Assembly (NCBI GenBank): GCA_031266635.1
Contig: JAISAN010000225.1
Span: forward strand, 1-11,689
Direction of reading: 5' to 3'
DNA length: 11,689 nt
Origin: Treponema sp.
GTDB lineage: Bacteria; Spirochaetota; Spirochaetia; Treponematales; Breznakiellaceae
The translations under genes were made by a program, and so were the position numbers. Under the pieces are notes generated by a model that saw only the letters and a list, made by a program, of their open reading frames with translations, was not told the DNA's origin and made no database searches. Positions 1-6,535 of the stretch are shown here, piece after piece (position 1 is the first letter of the stretch; each line of letters opens with the position of its first letter).

Positions 1-5
1 CCTCC
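1..5 (-). promoter_or_regulatory. Probable ribosome binding site of the next gene, beyond the left edge
   Basis: Read on the minus strand the first five bases are GGAGG, preceded by TTT. This matches the strong Shine-Dalgarno signals in front of most genes here, so another minus-strand gene probably starts just outside the window. The start codon is not visible, so this is inference from position and motif only. Confidence 0.45.
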
Positions 6-8
6 AAA

Positions 9-30
9 GAGGGGGCCTTCCGGCCCCCTC
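9..30 (-). terminator. Perfect 9-bp GC-rich hairpin with a GGAA tetraloop
   Basis: On the minus strand GAGGGGGCC and GGCCCCCTC form a perfect 9-bp stem closed by GGAA, a GNRA-type tetraloop. It lies 4 bases after the stop codon of the 82-residue gene. Only three T residues follow the stem before a GGAGG motif, so it is a weak candidate for a classical intrinsic terminator. It could equally be a partial terminator, an mRNA-stabilising 3' hairpin or a processing signal between late genes. The hairpin is directly visible; its role is inferred. Confidence 0.6.
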
Positions 31-34
31 CCGC

Positions 35-283
35 TTACTCATCCCGCTTCGGCGGCTCCCGCCCCGGCCCGAAATGAGGCGGACATACCGCCGCCGTCAC
101 CACCGAATCCTTATAGTGGAACCCGTCGGCAAGCAGACAGTCCTCCAGACACACCCACTGTTTCCCCGGCCCCGCCTTCGCCGCGGGCGCGGTATGCGGA
201 GCGCCCTGGGCCGCCCCCAGCGCCGCCCCCGTCGATGCCCCCGCCGCCGGATTGGCCGCGGTATTCACGCTTGTTTTTGCCAC
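35..283 (-). CDS. Hypothetical small Ala/Gly-rich phage protein downstream of the capsid cement gene
   Basis: This 82-residue protein starts at GTG, 3 bases after the cement gene stop. Residues 1-40 are an Ala/Gly/Pro/Thr-rich, probably disordered stretch. The C-terminal half is more ordered and begins at QWVCLEDCLL, with three cysteines in all (Cys-x3-Cys and a later CPPHF). There is no signal peptide or membrane segment. A GGGG run about 9 bases before GTG is a weak ribosome binding site, so translation may depend on coupling to the cement gene. Its place in the head operon suggests a head or head-completion role, but I recognise no family. An H/C-rich C-terminus could bind metal, which is speculative. 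Confidence 0.6.
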   Translation of the reverse strand: MAKTSVNTAANPAAGASTGAALGAAQGAPHTAPAAKAGPGKQWVCLEDCLLADGFHYKDSVVTAAVCPPHFGPGREPPKRDE

Positions 284-286
284 GGC

Positions 287-655
287 TTATTTCCCCACAT
301 AGGTATTGAGGATCGCCTGAACGGTCCCGGCGGTAAAAGTCCCCGCGGCGGTCAATGCCGCCTTGAGGAACTTAAACTTCGTCCGGGGGATGGGAAGCTG
401 GTACACCCCGGCTTTCAAATCCGCCAGCGGGATCGCCGCGCCGGTCACGATGGCCGTATAGCTCCCGCCCTCGGTGGCGCACCCCTGTACCGAGAAGGCC
501 AGGGAGGTTCCCCCCGTCAGACCCTCACAGCGGAAATCCACCGTCATCCGCTCCGCGTCGGTCTCCCCCAGGTTGAGGATGTTGGGCAGCGCCCCCGTCG
601 CCGGGGTATTCACCGTCCCGAAATCATGCTTCTTGTCATAAATCACATTCGCCAT
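287..655 (-). CDS. Capsid cement (decoration) protein, Bbp16-like
   Basis: This 122-residue, beta-rich protein has no signal peptide or membrane segment. After a short N-terminus, a Leu-Gly-rich strand (residues 25-32) leads to alternating hydrophobic strands. The pattern includes SLAFSVQGCATEGG, then a IPLADLKAGVYQLPIP segment and a closing strand ending in LNTYVGK. This layout resembles the Bbp16 family of capsid cement proteins, which in Bordetella phage BPP-1 sit on the outside of the shell and lock neighbouring major capsid subunits together. The assignment is from remembered pattern and from its position directly after the major capsid gene. AAGGAG lies 8 bases before the ATG and overlaps the capsid gene stop. 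Confidence 0.72.
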   Translation of the reverse strand: MANVIYDKKHDFGTVNTPATGALPNILNLGETDAERMTVDFRCEGLTGGTSLAFSVQGCATEGGSYTAIVTGAAIPLADLKAGVYQLPIPRTKFKFLKAALTAAGTFTAGTVQAILNTYVGK

Positions 656-667
656 ATTTAACGCTCC

Positions 668-1630
668 TTACGCTATTACGCCTTCAGCGAAATCCAGGAT
701 AGCATCCACCTGCCGCAGCCGGGCGTCCCGGATCATCGTTACCGGTTTCCCCCAGGGGTCCGTCGTCGGGTAGATCACGTTGGGCCGGTCCCGCGCCGCC
801 TTGTCCAGAATGGTAAGGACCGAAGCGTTGGCATAGGCCGTAATGTTGGACGCCCCCTTCGGGAGCCTGCGAATCTGGGCCAGGATCGTATCCACCAGCT
901 CCGCCGGGTCCACATCAGCGGCGATATTGCAAATCCGCTTCACCGCGTCAGGATGCCGGATCACAATCCCGTAATCCGCCGTAAAGTGATCCACCAGCGC
1001 CTGAAACGACTTCCCGTCGGCGTCCTTCCAGATCTGTTCCCCCAGGTCCTGCCGGGAAACCCCCACCGTGGTAGAACCCCGGGGGTAAATCAAATGGCAG
1101 AACTGCGGCCCCGCCGCCACCAGGTAGAGAGAAGTCAGGTAGGAACCCGTCCCCCCCATGCCGACCACATTCCGGCCGTCCAGCCGGTTAAGCCGGGTAG
1201 CCAGGCCGTCAATCTCCGCCGGGTCCTTCTGAAAATCCCCGTAGATCAAATCGTGGGCCTGATCAATCCCCATCCCGTTGAGGAACGCCACCGCCTCCGA
1301 GTGCCGGAGCGCCCCCACGTCCCCGCCGTGCTGGGCCAGCTTCTTGTCCACCACCGCGTAAGCCTCCAGCATCGTAATCCGGTCCTGGATTGTCTTGGTC
1401 TGGCTCGCCTTCGTCTCCACGCCCTGGTTATACATCCGGTGCTGGCCGCCCGGCTGGGTCATCCGCCGCAGCGTCGTGTGAATCGCCCCGTCATTCGCCT
1501 GAATGGCCGGCATATCCCGCAGAATCTCATTGGTCTGAAGCAGCGCCTCAATGATGAGATACGCGTCAGGACTGTTGGCCCGTTTAACCACCTCCAGGGC
1601 GGTCATCTGGTCAACCATGTTTAAAGTCAT
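668..1630 (-). CDS. Major capsid protein, Bbp17-like with HK97-type fold
   Basis: This 320-residue protein should form the icosahedral shell. Its length, the lack of a signal or membrane segment, and its place between scaffold and cement genes fit a podovirus major capsid protein. The sequence begins with an N-terminal helix (MTALEVVKRA) and an early segment QPGGQHRMYNQGVETKAS. A central helix-rich part follows around LAQHGGDVGALRHSEAVAFL, then GRNVVGMGGTGSYLTSLYLVA and IYPRGSTTVGVSRQDLGEQ. The C-terminal part is an A-domain-like region with the motifs ASVLTILDKA and DPWGKPVTMIRD. These match what I recall of BPP-1 Bbp17-type proteins. AGGAG lies 6 bases before the ATG; a second in-frame Met at residue 5 is the alternative start. 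Confidence 0.85.
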   Translation of the reverse strand: MTLNMVDQMTALEVVKRANSPDAYLIIEALLQTNEILRDMPAIQANDGAIHTTLRRMTQPGGQHRMYNQGVETKASQTKTIQDRITMLEAYAVVDKKLAQHGGDVGALRHSEAVAFLNGMGIDQAHDLIYGDFQKDPAEIDGLATRLNRLDGRNVVGMGGTGSYLTSLYLVAAGPQFCHLIYPRGSTTVGVSRQDLGEQIWKDADGKSFQALVDHFTADYGIVIRHPDAVKRICNIAADVDPAELVDTILAQIRRLPKGASNITAYANASVLTILDKAARDRPNVIYPTTDPWGKPVTMIRDARLRQVDAILDFAEGVIA

Positions 1631-1639
1631 ACATCACTC

Positions 1640-2485
1640 CTAAGCTTGATAATTAAAGGTCCCCCCCTCCATCAGGGATTTCTGCCTGTCGGCGGAACCT
1701 CCCCGGGCCCCGCCCGATTCGGCGGTCAATTCGCCGTACCGGATAAAGGCCCGGACAATATCAGGATTCCCCGCGATACCCGCGTTTTGCAGCGCCGCCC
1801 CCACCTGCGGCCCCGCCGCCGCCAGGCCCCGTTTCAGGAACTCAACCTTCTCCGGGTAGCGGCTCCCGAACTCAGCCTTCAGCTTTTGTTCGGTGTCCGC
1901 CAGCTCGGCGGTCTGCGCCTGCCGCATTTCCTGTATCCGGGCAGTCCCGAATGTTTTCAACTGCTGAAACAGCGCCGCGGCCTGGCCCTCCGTCAGGTTT
2001 GCCGCGTAGGCCATCCGGGCAATCTCAGCGTTATCCTTGTCCCTGGCAAAACTATACGCCCCCGCCTCTTTGGGCCGCCCCAGCTTCTCCCAAAAAGCCG
2101 CAAGCTCTTCCGGGCTTGCGTTTTCTCCGGGAAGATTCACCCCGGCCTTTCCCTTCAGGTCCAGGAGGGCCTTAGCCATGTCCCCCACCTTCTGGTACTC
2201 CGCCAGTCCGGCGTTCCCCTTCAGCTCCGGCGGCAGCTGTTCATGCCACACGGGCGCCTTCGCTTCCGTTTGTTTTCCCCCCGCGTCTCCCCCGTTTCCG
2301 GCTTCGTTTGCGGGCTTCGGCGAACCCGTTTGGTCCGTTTCAGAAGCGCCAGCCATAACACTTGAAAGCGATTCAGGGCTTCCGGCCGGCTGTCCGCCGT
2401 TCCCCCCCGAACTCAAAGCCCCTTGCGGGGCAGCCGTCTCCGGCGCCGCCGTATTCGGCGCAACCGCCGTTACTTCATCGGCCAT
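1640..2485 (-). CDS. Capsid scaffolding protein
   Basis: This 281-residue protein should act as the internal scaffold that guides major capsid assembly and then leaves the procapsid. Residues 1-78 are a disordered Ala/Gly/Ser/Pro-rich segment. The sequence WHEQLPPELKGNAGLAEY at about 79-96, followed by VGDMAKALLDLKGK, is a typical phage scaffold signature. Next comes PGENASPEELAAFWEKLGRP, a common motif in this protein class, and a long Gln/Glu-rich helix that includes the IQEMRQAQTAELADTEQKLK stretch. The C-terminus is helical and ends in a short basic and polar tail, where scaffold proteins usually contact the shell. Position directly upstream of the capsid gene supports this. GGGAGG inside the end of the upstream gene lies about 8 bases before the ATG. 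Confidence 0.83.
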   Translation of the reverse strand: MADEVTAVAPNTAAPETAAPQGALSSGGNGGQPAGSPESLSSVMAGASETDQTGSPKPANEAGNGGDAGGKQTEAKAPVWHEQLPPELKGNAGLAEYQKVGDMAKALLDLKGKAGVNLPGENASPEELAAFWEKLGRPKEAGAYSFARDKDNAEIARMAYAANLTEGQAAALFQQLKTFGTARIQEMRQAQTAELADTEQKLKAEFGSRYPEKVEFLKRGLAAAGPQVGAALQNAGIAGNPDIVRAFIRYGELTAESGGARGGSADRQKSLMEGGTFNYQA

Positions 2486-2487
2486 AT

Positions 2488-2748
2488 CTATTCCCTCCCC
2501 CGGCTTTGACTGGCTTCGGCCATAACCGCCTCCGCAATGCGGAGCGTATCAGCCACCCCCAGCCGCTCCCGGACAAAAAATTTCGCGTATTCATTCAGGG
2601 CCCGTTCCCCCTCGCCGTCCGTCCAGTGGAAAAACCGCAGATCCTCCAGGATGATATTCAGGGCCTTAATCCCTTGCGGCGTCCCGAACACCTCCAGCAG
2701 CACATCCCGCTTTTCCTTCCCCCGCGGGTCCTGCTTTTTCCCGCTCAT
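2488..2748 (-). CDS. Bbp19-like phage head-module protein
   Basis: This 86-residue protein has a charged N-terminus (SGKKQDPRGKEKRD) and a helical core with the pattern LLEVFGTPQGIKALNIILEDL, a gap, then ALNEYAKFFVRERLG. This pattern of FxTPxGxxxLxxIL, an aromatic stretch and an Asn/Glu-rich helix matches my recollection of Bbp19-like proteins, found between portal and scaffold genes of BPP-1-type phages. Its exact function in the family is not known to me. Its ATG overlaps the stop codon of the 53-residue gene in an ATGA arrangement, so the two are translationally coupled. The gap to the scaffold ATG is 2 bases. Confidence 0.7.
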   Translation of the reverse strand: MSGKKQDPRGKEKRDVLLEVFGTPQGIKALNIILEDLRFFHWTDGEGERALNEYAKFFVRERLGVADTLRIAEAVMAEASQSRGRE

Positions 2749-2906
2749 ACCTTCTTCCCCAGCTCCCCAAGAAACCCGTCCACCACGCCCTCCCAGTATT
2801 TCGCCGTCTTAACCCGGTCTTTGGACGGCAGCCGCTCCGCCTCCTTCTGGGACTTCCGCATAATCGCCAGCACGTCCGCCAACTGCCGCGGCGTTTTAAT
2901 CTTCAC
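2745..2906 (-). CDS. Small uncharacterised 53-residue protein between portal and Bbp19-like genes
   Basis: This gene is easy to miss because it starts at GTG and is short. The GTG overlaps the portal stop codon (GTGA), and its own TGA overlaps the ATG of the Bbp19-like gene (ATGA), which fills the portal-to-Bbp19 interval exactly. The frame is open for the whole length and reads VKIKTPRQLADVLAIMRK, then a charged segment, then a tryptophan-containing helix (TAKYWEGVVDGFLGELGKKV). It looks like a compact, two-helix basic protein with no signal peptide, membrane segment or cysteine. I recognise no family. The double stop-start overlap is the main evidence that it is real. Confidence 0.68.
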   Translation of the reverse strand: MKIKTPRQLADVLAIMRKSQKEAERLPSKDRVKTAKYWEGVVDGFLGELGKKV

Positions 2907-4636
2907 GCGCCCCCTCCCGCCGCCTGGCGGCCCATCGCCTCCAGGGCCGTCCCCGGCTTCAGCGGCTCGTTCAGCTTGTTAAAGTTCCCCAGAATATTTT
3001 TCTGCTGCTCCATAGCCGCCGCCTGCTGCTGGGCCTGGGCCTCCGCCTGGGCCCGGGCCTGCCGGATCTTCGCAACATCCTCCGCCTCCCGGATAATCCG
3101 CTGATTCACCCCCGCGCCCTCAATCCCCGTCTTCATCATCTCGTCAAAATCCACCACATCCAGCGCCGCCGGCGCAATCTGGGCAATCCCCCCCGCAATC
3201 TGCAAACCCTGGGCAATCCCCCCGGTCTCGTGATATTTCTTCTGGGACTGGGCCAGCGGCCCGATAAAATCAACCTTCAGCCCCGCGCCGCCTTGGGCCA
3301 CCAAATCCGGCGGCGGCGGAATCTTCCCCTGCCGCCAGAGAATATTAAAACTCCGCTGAACAATCCGGCTCAACGCGCCGTTCAAGTTCACCACCAGGTC
3401 CGAAAGCACCGCCGCCTTCTCCCCCTGCAGCTCCATCACCTCCGTCGCCGTCATCTGGTTCCGCCCCGCCCCCTGATGCTGGAGCATCAGGAAAAAATCC
3501 ACGTTGAACCAGTCCCGGATCCGCGCCTCAATCGAGTCCGTAACCTCAATGGTGATCGGGAAGTTCATCCCCGTATTCACCGGCGTCATAATCAGACTCG
3601 GGTCGTCGTAATAATTCACCAGCCCCGGCGCCAGAAGCTCCCGCCCCCGGCCCGCCTTCCCGCCCACGCCTGCCCCGCCCGTCCGGGGCACCACCTCAAC
3701 CTCCGGCCGCATCGTGTCCGGCGCGTTCATCGGCGGCTCCGCGGCAAGCTGGGCCACCTTCAGCCGCGCCTCCTCCGTCTTGTTCAAAAGCCGTATATCA
3801 TCCAGCGCGTGAATCGCCGGGGATTCCCCGTAGCCCGTCCCGATAATCTTGTCCCAGATAAACACCGCGTAAGGGAAATCCCGGTAGCCCGATTCCTCAA
3901 TCAGGTGATCCTGCCCGTCCTCAATGTACACCGACGCGAAGGGCATATTTTTCTGATCCTGCTTCTCCTCGTCATACTCCTGCCGCCTGAACACCGCGTG
4001 AATAACGTTAATCTCGTTGTTCCACCTTTTTTTGTCCTGGTAATCCTGCCGCGTAACCTCGCTTAAATTATCCTCCCCAAAAAAAGACACCGCGTTTTTA
4101 AGCGTCATCGTAAAATACCGGAAAACCGTCTCCACCTCGTCATACTCGTTAATGTCCAGGTAAAACTCCGGCAGCCGCAGCGTCGTAAACCGGAGCCGGG
4201 CGTTCAGCACATCCTCGTCAATCAGCATCGCCCCGTGCCCGTAAGTCGCCGCGTCGCCGATAAGCTTGGGAACCTGGGCGTAGAGATTCGACCGGGCGAA
4301 CTCCGCGTACAGCGCCCGTTCCGCCGCCTCCAGCCAGTCCTTCACCCCGTACCGGTCCAGCAGGTCCGTATTCGCCAGAGACAACTTTTGCCAGAGAATG
4401 TTCGGAGAAATCGAATACCCGGTAATCCCGGACACCAGGGTCTTGAGATAATTAGCCGGACGGCTCGTAAACCGCTTGGGCCGGGTCGGAATCTTTTCCG
4501 TGCCGGTAAACTTCAGCACCGAAGGGGCCACCCACTTCTGCACCTCGCTCCAGTCCGCTTCCCGCTTCCCCCGCTCAGTCTTGAGATACTCCAGCCGGTT
4601 CTTAATGTCCTCGATCAGCTCCCTGTCCGCTTCCAT
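2903..4636 (-). CDS. Portal (head-tail connector) protein, T7 gp8 type
   Basis: The product forms the ring at one capsid vertex through which DNA enters and leaves. From the ATG at 4636 it is 577 residues, a usual size for podovirus connectors. Its N-terminus, EDIKNRLEYLKTERGKREAD, is the helix that normally opens these proteins, followed by WSEVQKWVAPS. Further supportive motifs are SGITGYSISP, DAATYGHGAMLIDED, GTGYGESPAIHALDDIR and QMTATEVMELQGEKA, a hallmark of the Head-tail_con family. The C-terminus is Ala/Gln-rich, a probable coiled-coil barrel. The frame stays open to a TTG at 4687, adding 17 residues translated from AT-rich DNA. Neither start has a visible Shine-Dalgarno sequence. I prefer the ATG because it gives the family-typical N-terminus. 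Confidence 0.9.
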   Translation of the reverse strand: MEADRELIEDIKNRLEYLKTERGKREADWSEVQKWVAPSVLKFTGTEKIPTRPKRFTSRPANYLKTLVSGITGYSISPNILWQKLSLANTDLLDRYGVKDWLEAAERALYAEFARSNLYAQVPKLIGDAATYGHGAMLIDEDVLNARLRFTTLRLPEFYLDINEYDEVETVFRYFTMTLKNAVSFFGEDNLSEVTRQDYQDKKRWNNEINVIHAVFRRQEYDEEKQDQKNMPFASVYIEDGQDHLIEESGYRDFPYAVFIWDKIIGTGYGESPAIHALDDIRLLNKTEEARLKVAQLAAEPPMNAPDTMRPEVEVVPRTGGAGVGGKAGRGRELLAPGLVNYYDDPSLIMTPVNTGMNFPITIEVTDSIEARIRDWFNVDFFLMLQHQGAGRNQMTATEVMELQGEKAAVLSDLVVNLNGALSRIVQRSFNILWRQGKIPPPPDLVAQGGAGLKVDFIGPLAQSQKKYHETGGIAQGLQIAGGIAQIAPAALDVVDFDEMMKTGIEGAGVNQRIIREAEDVAKIRQARAQAEAQAQQQAAAMEQQKNILGNFNKLNEPLKPGTALEAMGRQAAGGGA

Positions 4637-4680
4637 GAGGCAGGATTTTAGATCACAGAATTCGATTTTGTTATATACTT

Positions 4681-4709
4681 TTCGCAAAAATATTTATTTT
4701 TTTTGCGAA
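4681..4709. repeat. Perfect 10-bp inverted repeat with 9-bp AT-only spacer
   Basis: TTCGCAAAAA at 4681-4690 and TTTTTGCGAA at 4700-4709 are exact reverse complements, separated by nine A/T bases. The symmetry and the AT-rich spacer suggest a protein-binding operator or a cruciform-prone site. As an RNA hairpin on the minus strand it lacks a following T-run, so it is a poor terminator in the direction of the genes; on the plus strand T-rich sequence does follow. Confidence 0.6.
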
Positions 4710-4723
4710 TTTTGCCTTTTTTT

Positions 4724-4736
4724 CGGGATTTTCCCG
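4724..4736. repeat. Short 5-bp inverted repeat after the large terminase stop
   Basis: CGGGA and TCCCG flank a 3-base loop, only 5 bases beyond the terminase stop codon at 4741. On the minus strand it is followed by seven A residues, so it is not a terminator for the packaging genes. It may be part of the same regulatory island as the neighbouring 10-bp repeat, or a chance stem. Confidence 0.35.
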
Positions 4737-4740
4737 GTTT

Positions 4741-6138
4741 CTAGGCCAGCGGGTCCCATTTTTCCCGGCTCCCGAACTCCCAGGCGCCGTTCTGCCGCCG
4801 CAGCGCCCCCGCCGGATTCCTGGCAAACTTGCTCATAATCGCGTACCGGGCCTCGTCGTACGCGTGGTCCTCAAGGCTTGAATCCACATCCTCCGGGTGA
4901 TGATCGTCCGGCGTCAGCGTCGGAATCGTGCGGATAAAAGCGTGGCAATGGTCAAACACCAGCAGCATCGGCCGCCGGTCCTCCCCCTCGGTAATCATCC
5001 GCTGGTGCATCATGGCCAGCCCGTTCAGCCGGTCATTATTCGCCTGAATCATCCGGAACCCCGCGGCCTTAAACTTATCCGCCACACTGGGCCCCGCGTC
5101 CTGCTTCGACCAGATCGCCGGGTCCGCCACCATCTCGCTCACCCCCTCCTGAATCGCCATGGCCCAGCACTTCCCCGCCACCTCCTCCGCGCCCATGCGG
5201 AGCCCCGTATCCATCTCGTCCCTGGCGCAGCCGTACCACTCCCCGTACCGGACCATCCGCCCCTCCGCGTTCACCGCCCACTTCCCCAAACTAAAAGGCT
5301 TGGCAAAACCCCAGTCCAGGGCGTAAAACTTTTTCCAGCTCCCCGGATCCAGGGCAAAAGGCTTTACGACGTGCCGCTCCCGCCGCCACTCGTCAAACAC
5401 CTGCCCCGCGAACACATCCCAGTCGCCGTCCCGCAGAGCCCGGTACAAATGGGCGGGCAGCAACCGGAGCCGCTGCGCGTACCCCGGATCATTTTTCATG
5501 AGGATGTGATTATCGTCCAGCGTGGAAGGCAGATAACACCGGGTAATATCAAGCCCGCTCTCGTTCACCCGGTAAATCTTCCCCGGCACAAACCCGTCGA
5601 TGAACCGCGCCTTAATCCAGGCGTGGCCCACGCCGCCGGGGTTCGCCGTCCCGCGGATATAACACGGCGCCCCCGCCGGACTCCGCAGACGGCTAATCAT
5701 GTACCGCCAGGAAAAATCCGTCTTGTAATTCCCCAGCTCATCAAACGCAATCCACGTGTACTGATGCCCCTGATACCGGGTTACGTCATTATCCCGTTCC
5801 AGATAACTAAACCGGACCGACGCGTCGTTGGGAAAACGGAACCGCTTTTCCCCGGCGCTCCACTCGCCGCCAATCGGGGAATACAGCTCCTTCGCCCGCT
5901 TAATCATTTCCTCCAGCTCGGAAAAAGTCCGCCGGAATACAATACCCTGCCAGCTCTTGCCCCATTCAGCCAGCGGCCCCAGAAAATCGACCAGGAGAAA
6001 ATCCGTCTTCCCCCCGCCGGCCGCCCCGCCGTAAAGCATCTCAAACGCCGGGCATGAAAGCGCCTCAGCCTGCTTCGGCTGGGGGCTCCACAGAATGTTT
6101 GCCGCCGTTTTCCGCCTCCTTCCTGCTGACCACCACAA
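4741..6138 (-). CDS. Terminase large subunit (packaging ATPase and nuclease)
   Basis: The product is the DNA-packaging motor. Numbered from the upstream TTG at 6204 (487 residues), it shows a Q-motif-like SPQPKQAEAL at 40-49, Walker A GAAGGGKT at 60-67, Walker B IAFDE at 152-156 and motif III GTANPGG at 185-191. The nuclease domain shows acidic residues at D297 (ALDWGF), D361 (VADPAIW) and D450 (DHAYDEARYA), all expected for an RNase H-like fold. The start is uncertain. The frame has TTG codons at 6204 and 6138, but no ATG or GTG before the Q motif. The basic stretch at residues 9-32 is probably a read-through of small-terminase codons in another frame. An internal AAGGAGG at 6121-6115 lies 18 bases before an ATT and a CTG, both rare starts. 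I give 6138 as a compromise. Confidence 0.93.
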   Translation of the reverse strand: MWWSAGRRRKTAANILWSPQPKQAEALSCPAFEMLYGGAAGGGKTDFLLVDFLGPLAEWGKSWQGIVFRRTFSELEEMIKRAKELYSPIGGEWSAGEKRFRFPNDASVRFSYLERDNDVTRYQGHQYTWIAFDELGNYKTDFSWRYMISRLRSPAGAPCYIRGTANPGGVGHAWIKARFIDGFVPGKIYRVNESGLDITRCYLPSTLDDNHILMKNDPGYAQRLRLLPAHLYRALRDGDWDVFAGQVFDEWRRERHVVKPFALDPGSWKKFYALDWGFAKPFSLGKWAVNAEGRMVRYGEWYGCARDEMDTGLRMGAEEVAGKCWAMAIQEGVSEMVADPAIWSKQDAGPSVADKFKAAGFRMIQANNDRLNGLAMMHQRMITEGEDRRPMLLVFDHCHAFIRTIPTLTPDDHHPEDVDSSLEDHAYDEARYAIMSKFARNPAGALRRQNGAWEFGSREKWDPLA

Positions 6139-6535
6139 TCGGCGGATTCCAGTTCTCCACCGCCGCCGCAATCGCCTTGATAGGCTCCCCGTCCGTCCGG
6201 TCAAATAAATACTTTAGCGCCGGAAAATACGGTTTCTGCCGCCCCTTGCCCAGCGCCATGGTCAGCAGCTTTTCCGCCGCCAGTACCTTGCCCTCTTCGC
6301 CCATCACCGCCTTCAGCACCTCGGTCAGGGATTCCCCCTTCGGGGGCCGCCCCTTCGGGTTCCCGGATTCCCCCTTCGCAAACGGCCGGCCCCGTTTCCC
6401 GCTGTTATTCCGCTGTTTATCAGCGGGCTTTTTCGCCGCCGGCCTGGATTTCGCCGCCGGTTTCTTCACCGGCTTTTTAACCGCGGCGGGTTTCCCGGCC
6501 GGCGCCTTCTTCACCGGCTTTTTTGCCATCGTCAT
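6065..6535 (-). CDS. Probable terminase small subunit, DUF5681-type with histone H1-like tail
   Basis: From the ATG at 6535 it is 156 residues. Numbered from 6541, residues 6-42 are a Lys/Ala/Pro-rich tail resembling histone H1 C-terminal tails, with KKPVKK occurring twice. Residues 49-70 (GKRGRPFAKGESGNPKGRPP) match the DUF5681 signature GxxGNPxGRPxG, common in phage genes next to terminases. A helical part follows (LTEVLKAVMGEEGKVLAAEK) and FPALKYLFDRTDGEP, typical of the same proteins. I infer that it recognises DNA and hands it to the large subunit, supported by its position directly upstream. Three in-frame ATGs (6541, 6535, 6529) lie in a GATGAC repeat; AAGGA at 6548-6544 is 2, 8 and 14 bases from them, favouring 6535. 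Confidence 0.75.
   Translation of the reverse strand: MTMAKKPVKKAPAGKPAAVKKPVKKPAAKSRPAAKKPADKQRNNSGKRGRPFAKGESGNPKGRPPKGESLTEVLKAVMGEEGKVLAAEKLLTMALGKGRQKPYFPALKYLFDRTDGEPIKAIAAAVENWNPPIVVVSRKEAENGGKHSVEPPAEAG
6462..6523 (-). repeat. Two 17-bp direct repeats in the small-terminase tail
   Basis: The same 17 bases, reading TTCTTCACCGGCTTTTT on the plus strand, occur at 6462-6478 and 6507-6523, 45 bp apart. Since 45 is a multiple of three, both copies encode the same KKPVKK residues. The likely origin is a 45-bp duplication in the basic tail, and repeat number may vary between related phages. Confidence 0.7.

Larger units (their letters stand above)
4637..4740 (-). promoter_or_regulatory. AT-rich island between terminase and portal, possible promoter region
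   Basis: This stretch of about 100 bases is far richer in A and T than the surrounding genes and separates the packaging and head blocks. It contains a perfect 10-bp inverted repeat, a 5-bp stem, and on the minus strand a TATATAAC stretch at 4677-4670 that could serve as a -10 element. No convincing -35 sits at the right distance, though the A-runs upstream could act like an UP element. A late-gene promoter is a reasonable guess, because it would head the structural operon. Confidence 0.35.

Noticed and set aside
953..1624. Plus-strand open frame of 223 codons opposite the major capsid gene
   Set aside because: It is an antisense shadow with biased composition and no ribosome binding site in keeping with the neighbours.
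3230..4066. Plus-strand open frame of 278 codons opposite the portal gene
   Set aside because: Composition (Arg/His/Pro/Leu-rich) is that of an antisense shadow, and the portal frame on the other strand is well supported.
4681..4709. Intrinsic terminator of the packaging genes
   Set aside because: In the minus-strand direction the stem is AT-rich and not followed by a T-run, so it does not fit a terminator for the genes that would need it.
4897..6057. Long plus-strand open frame of 386 codons opposite the large terminase
   Set aside because: It is extremely rich in Arg, His and Pro, has no recognisable motif, and lies opposite a gene with complete terminase motifs. Long antisense frames are expected in GC-rich genes.
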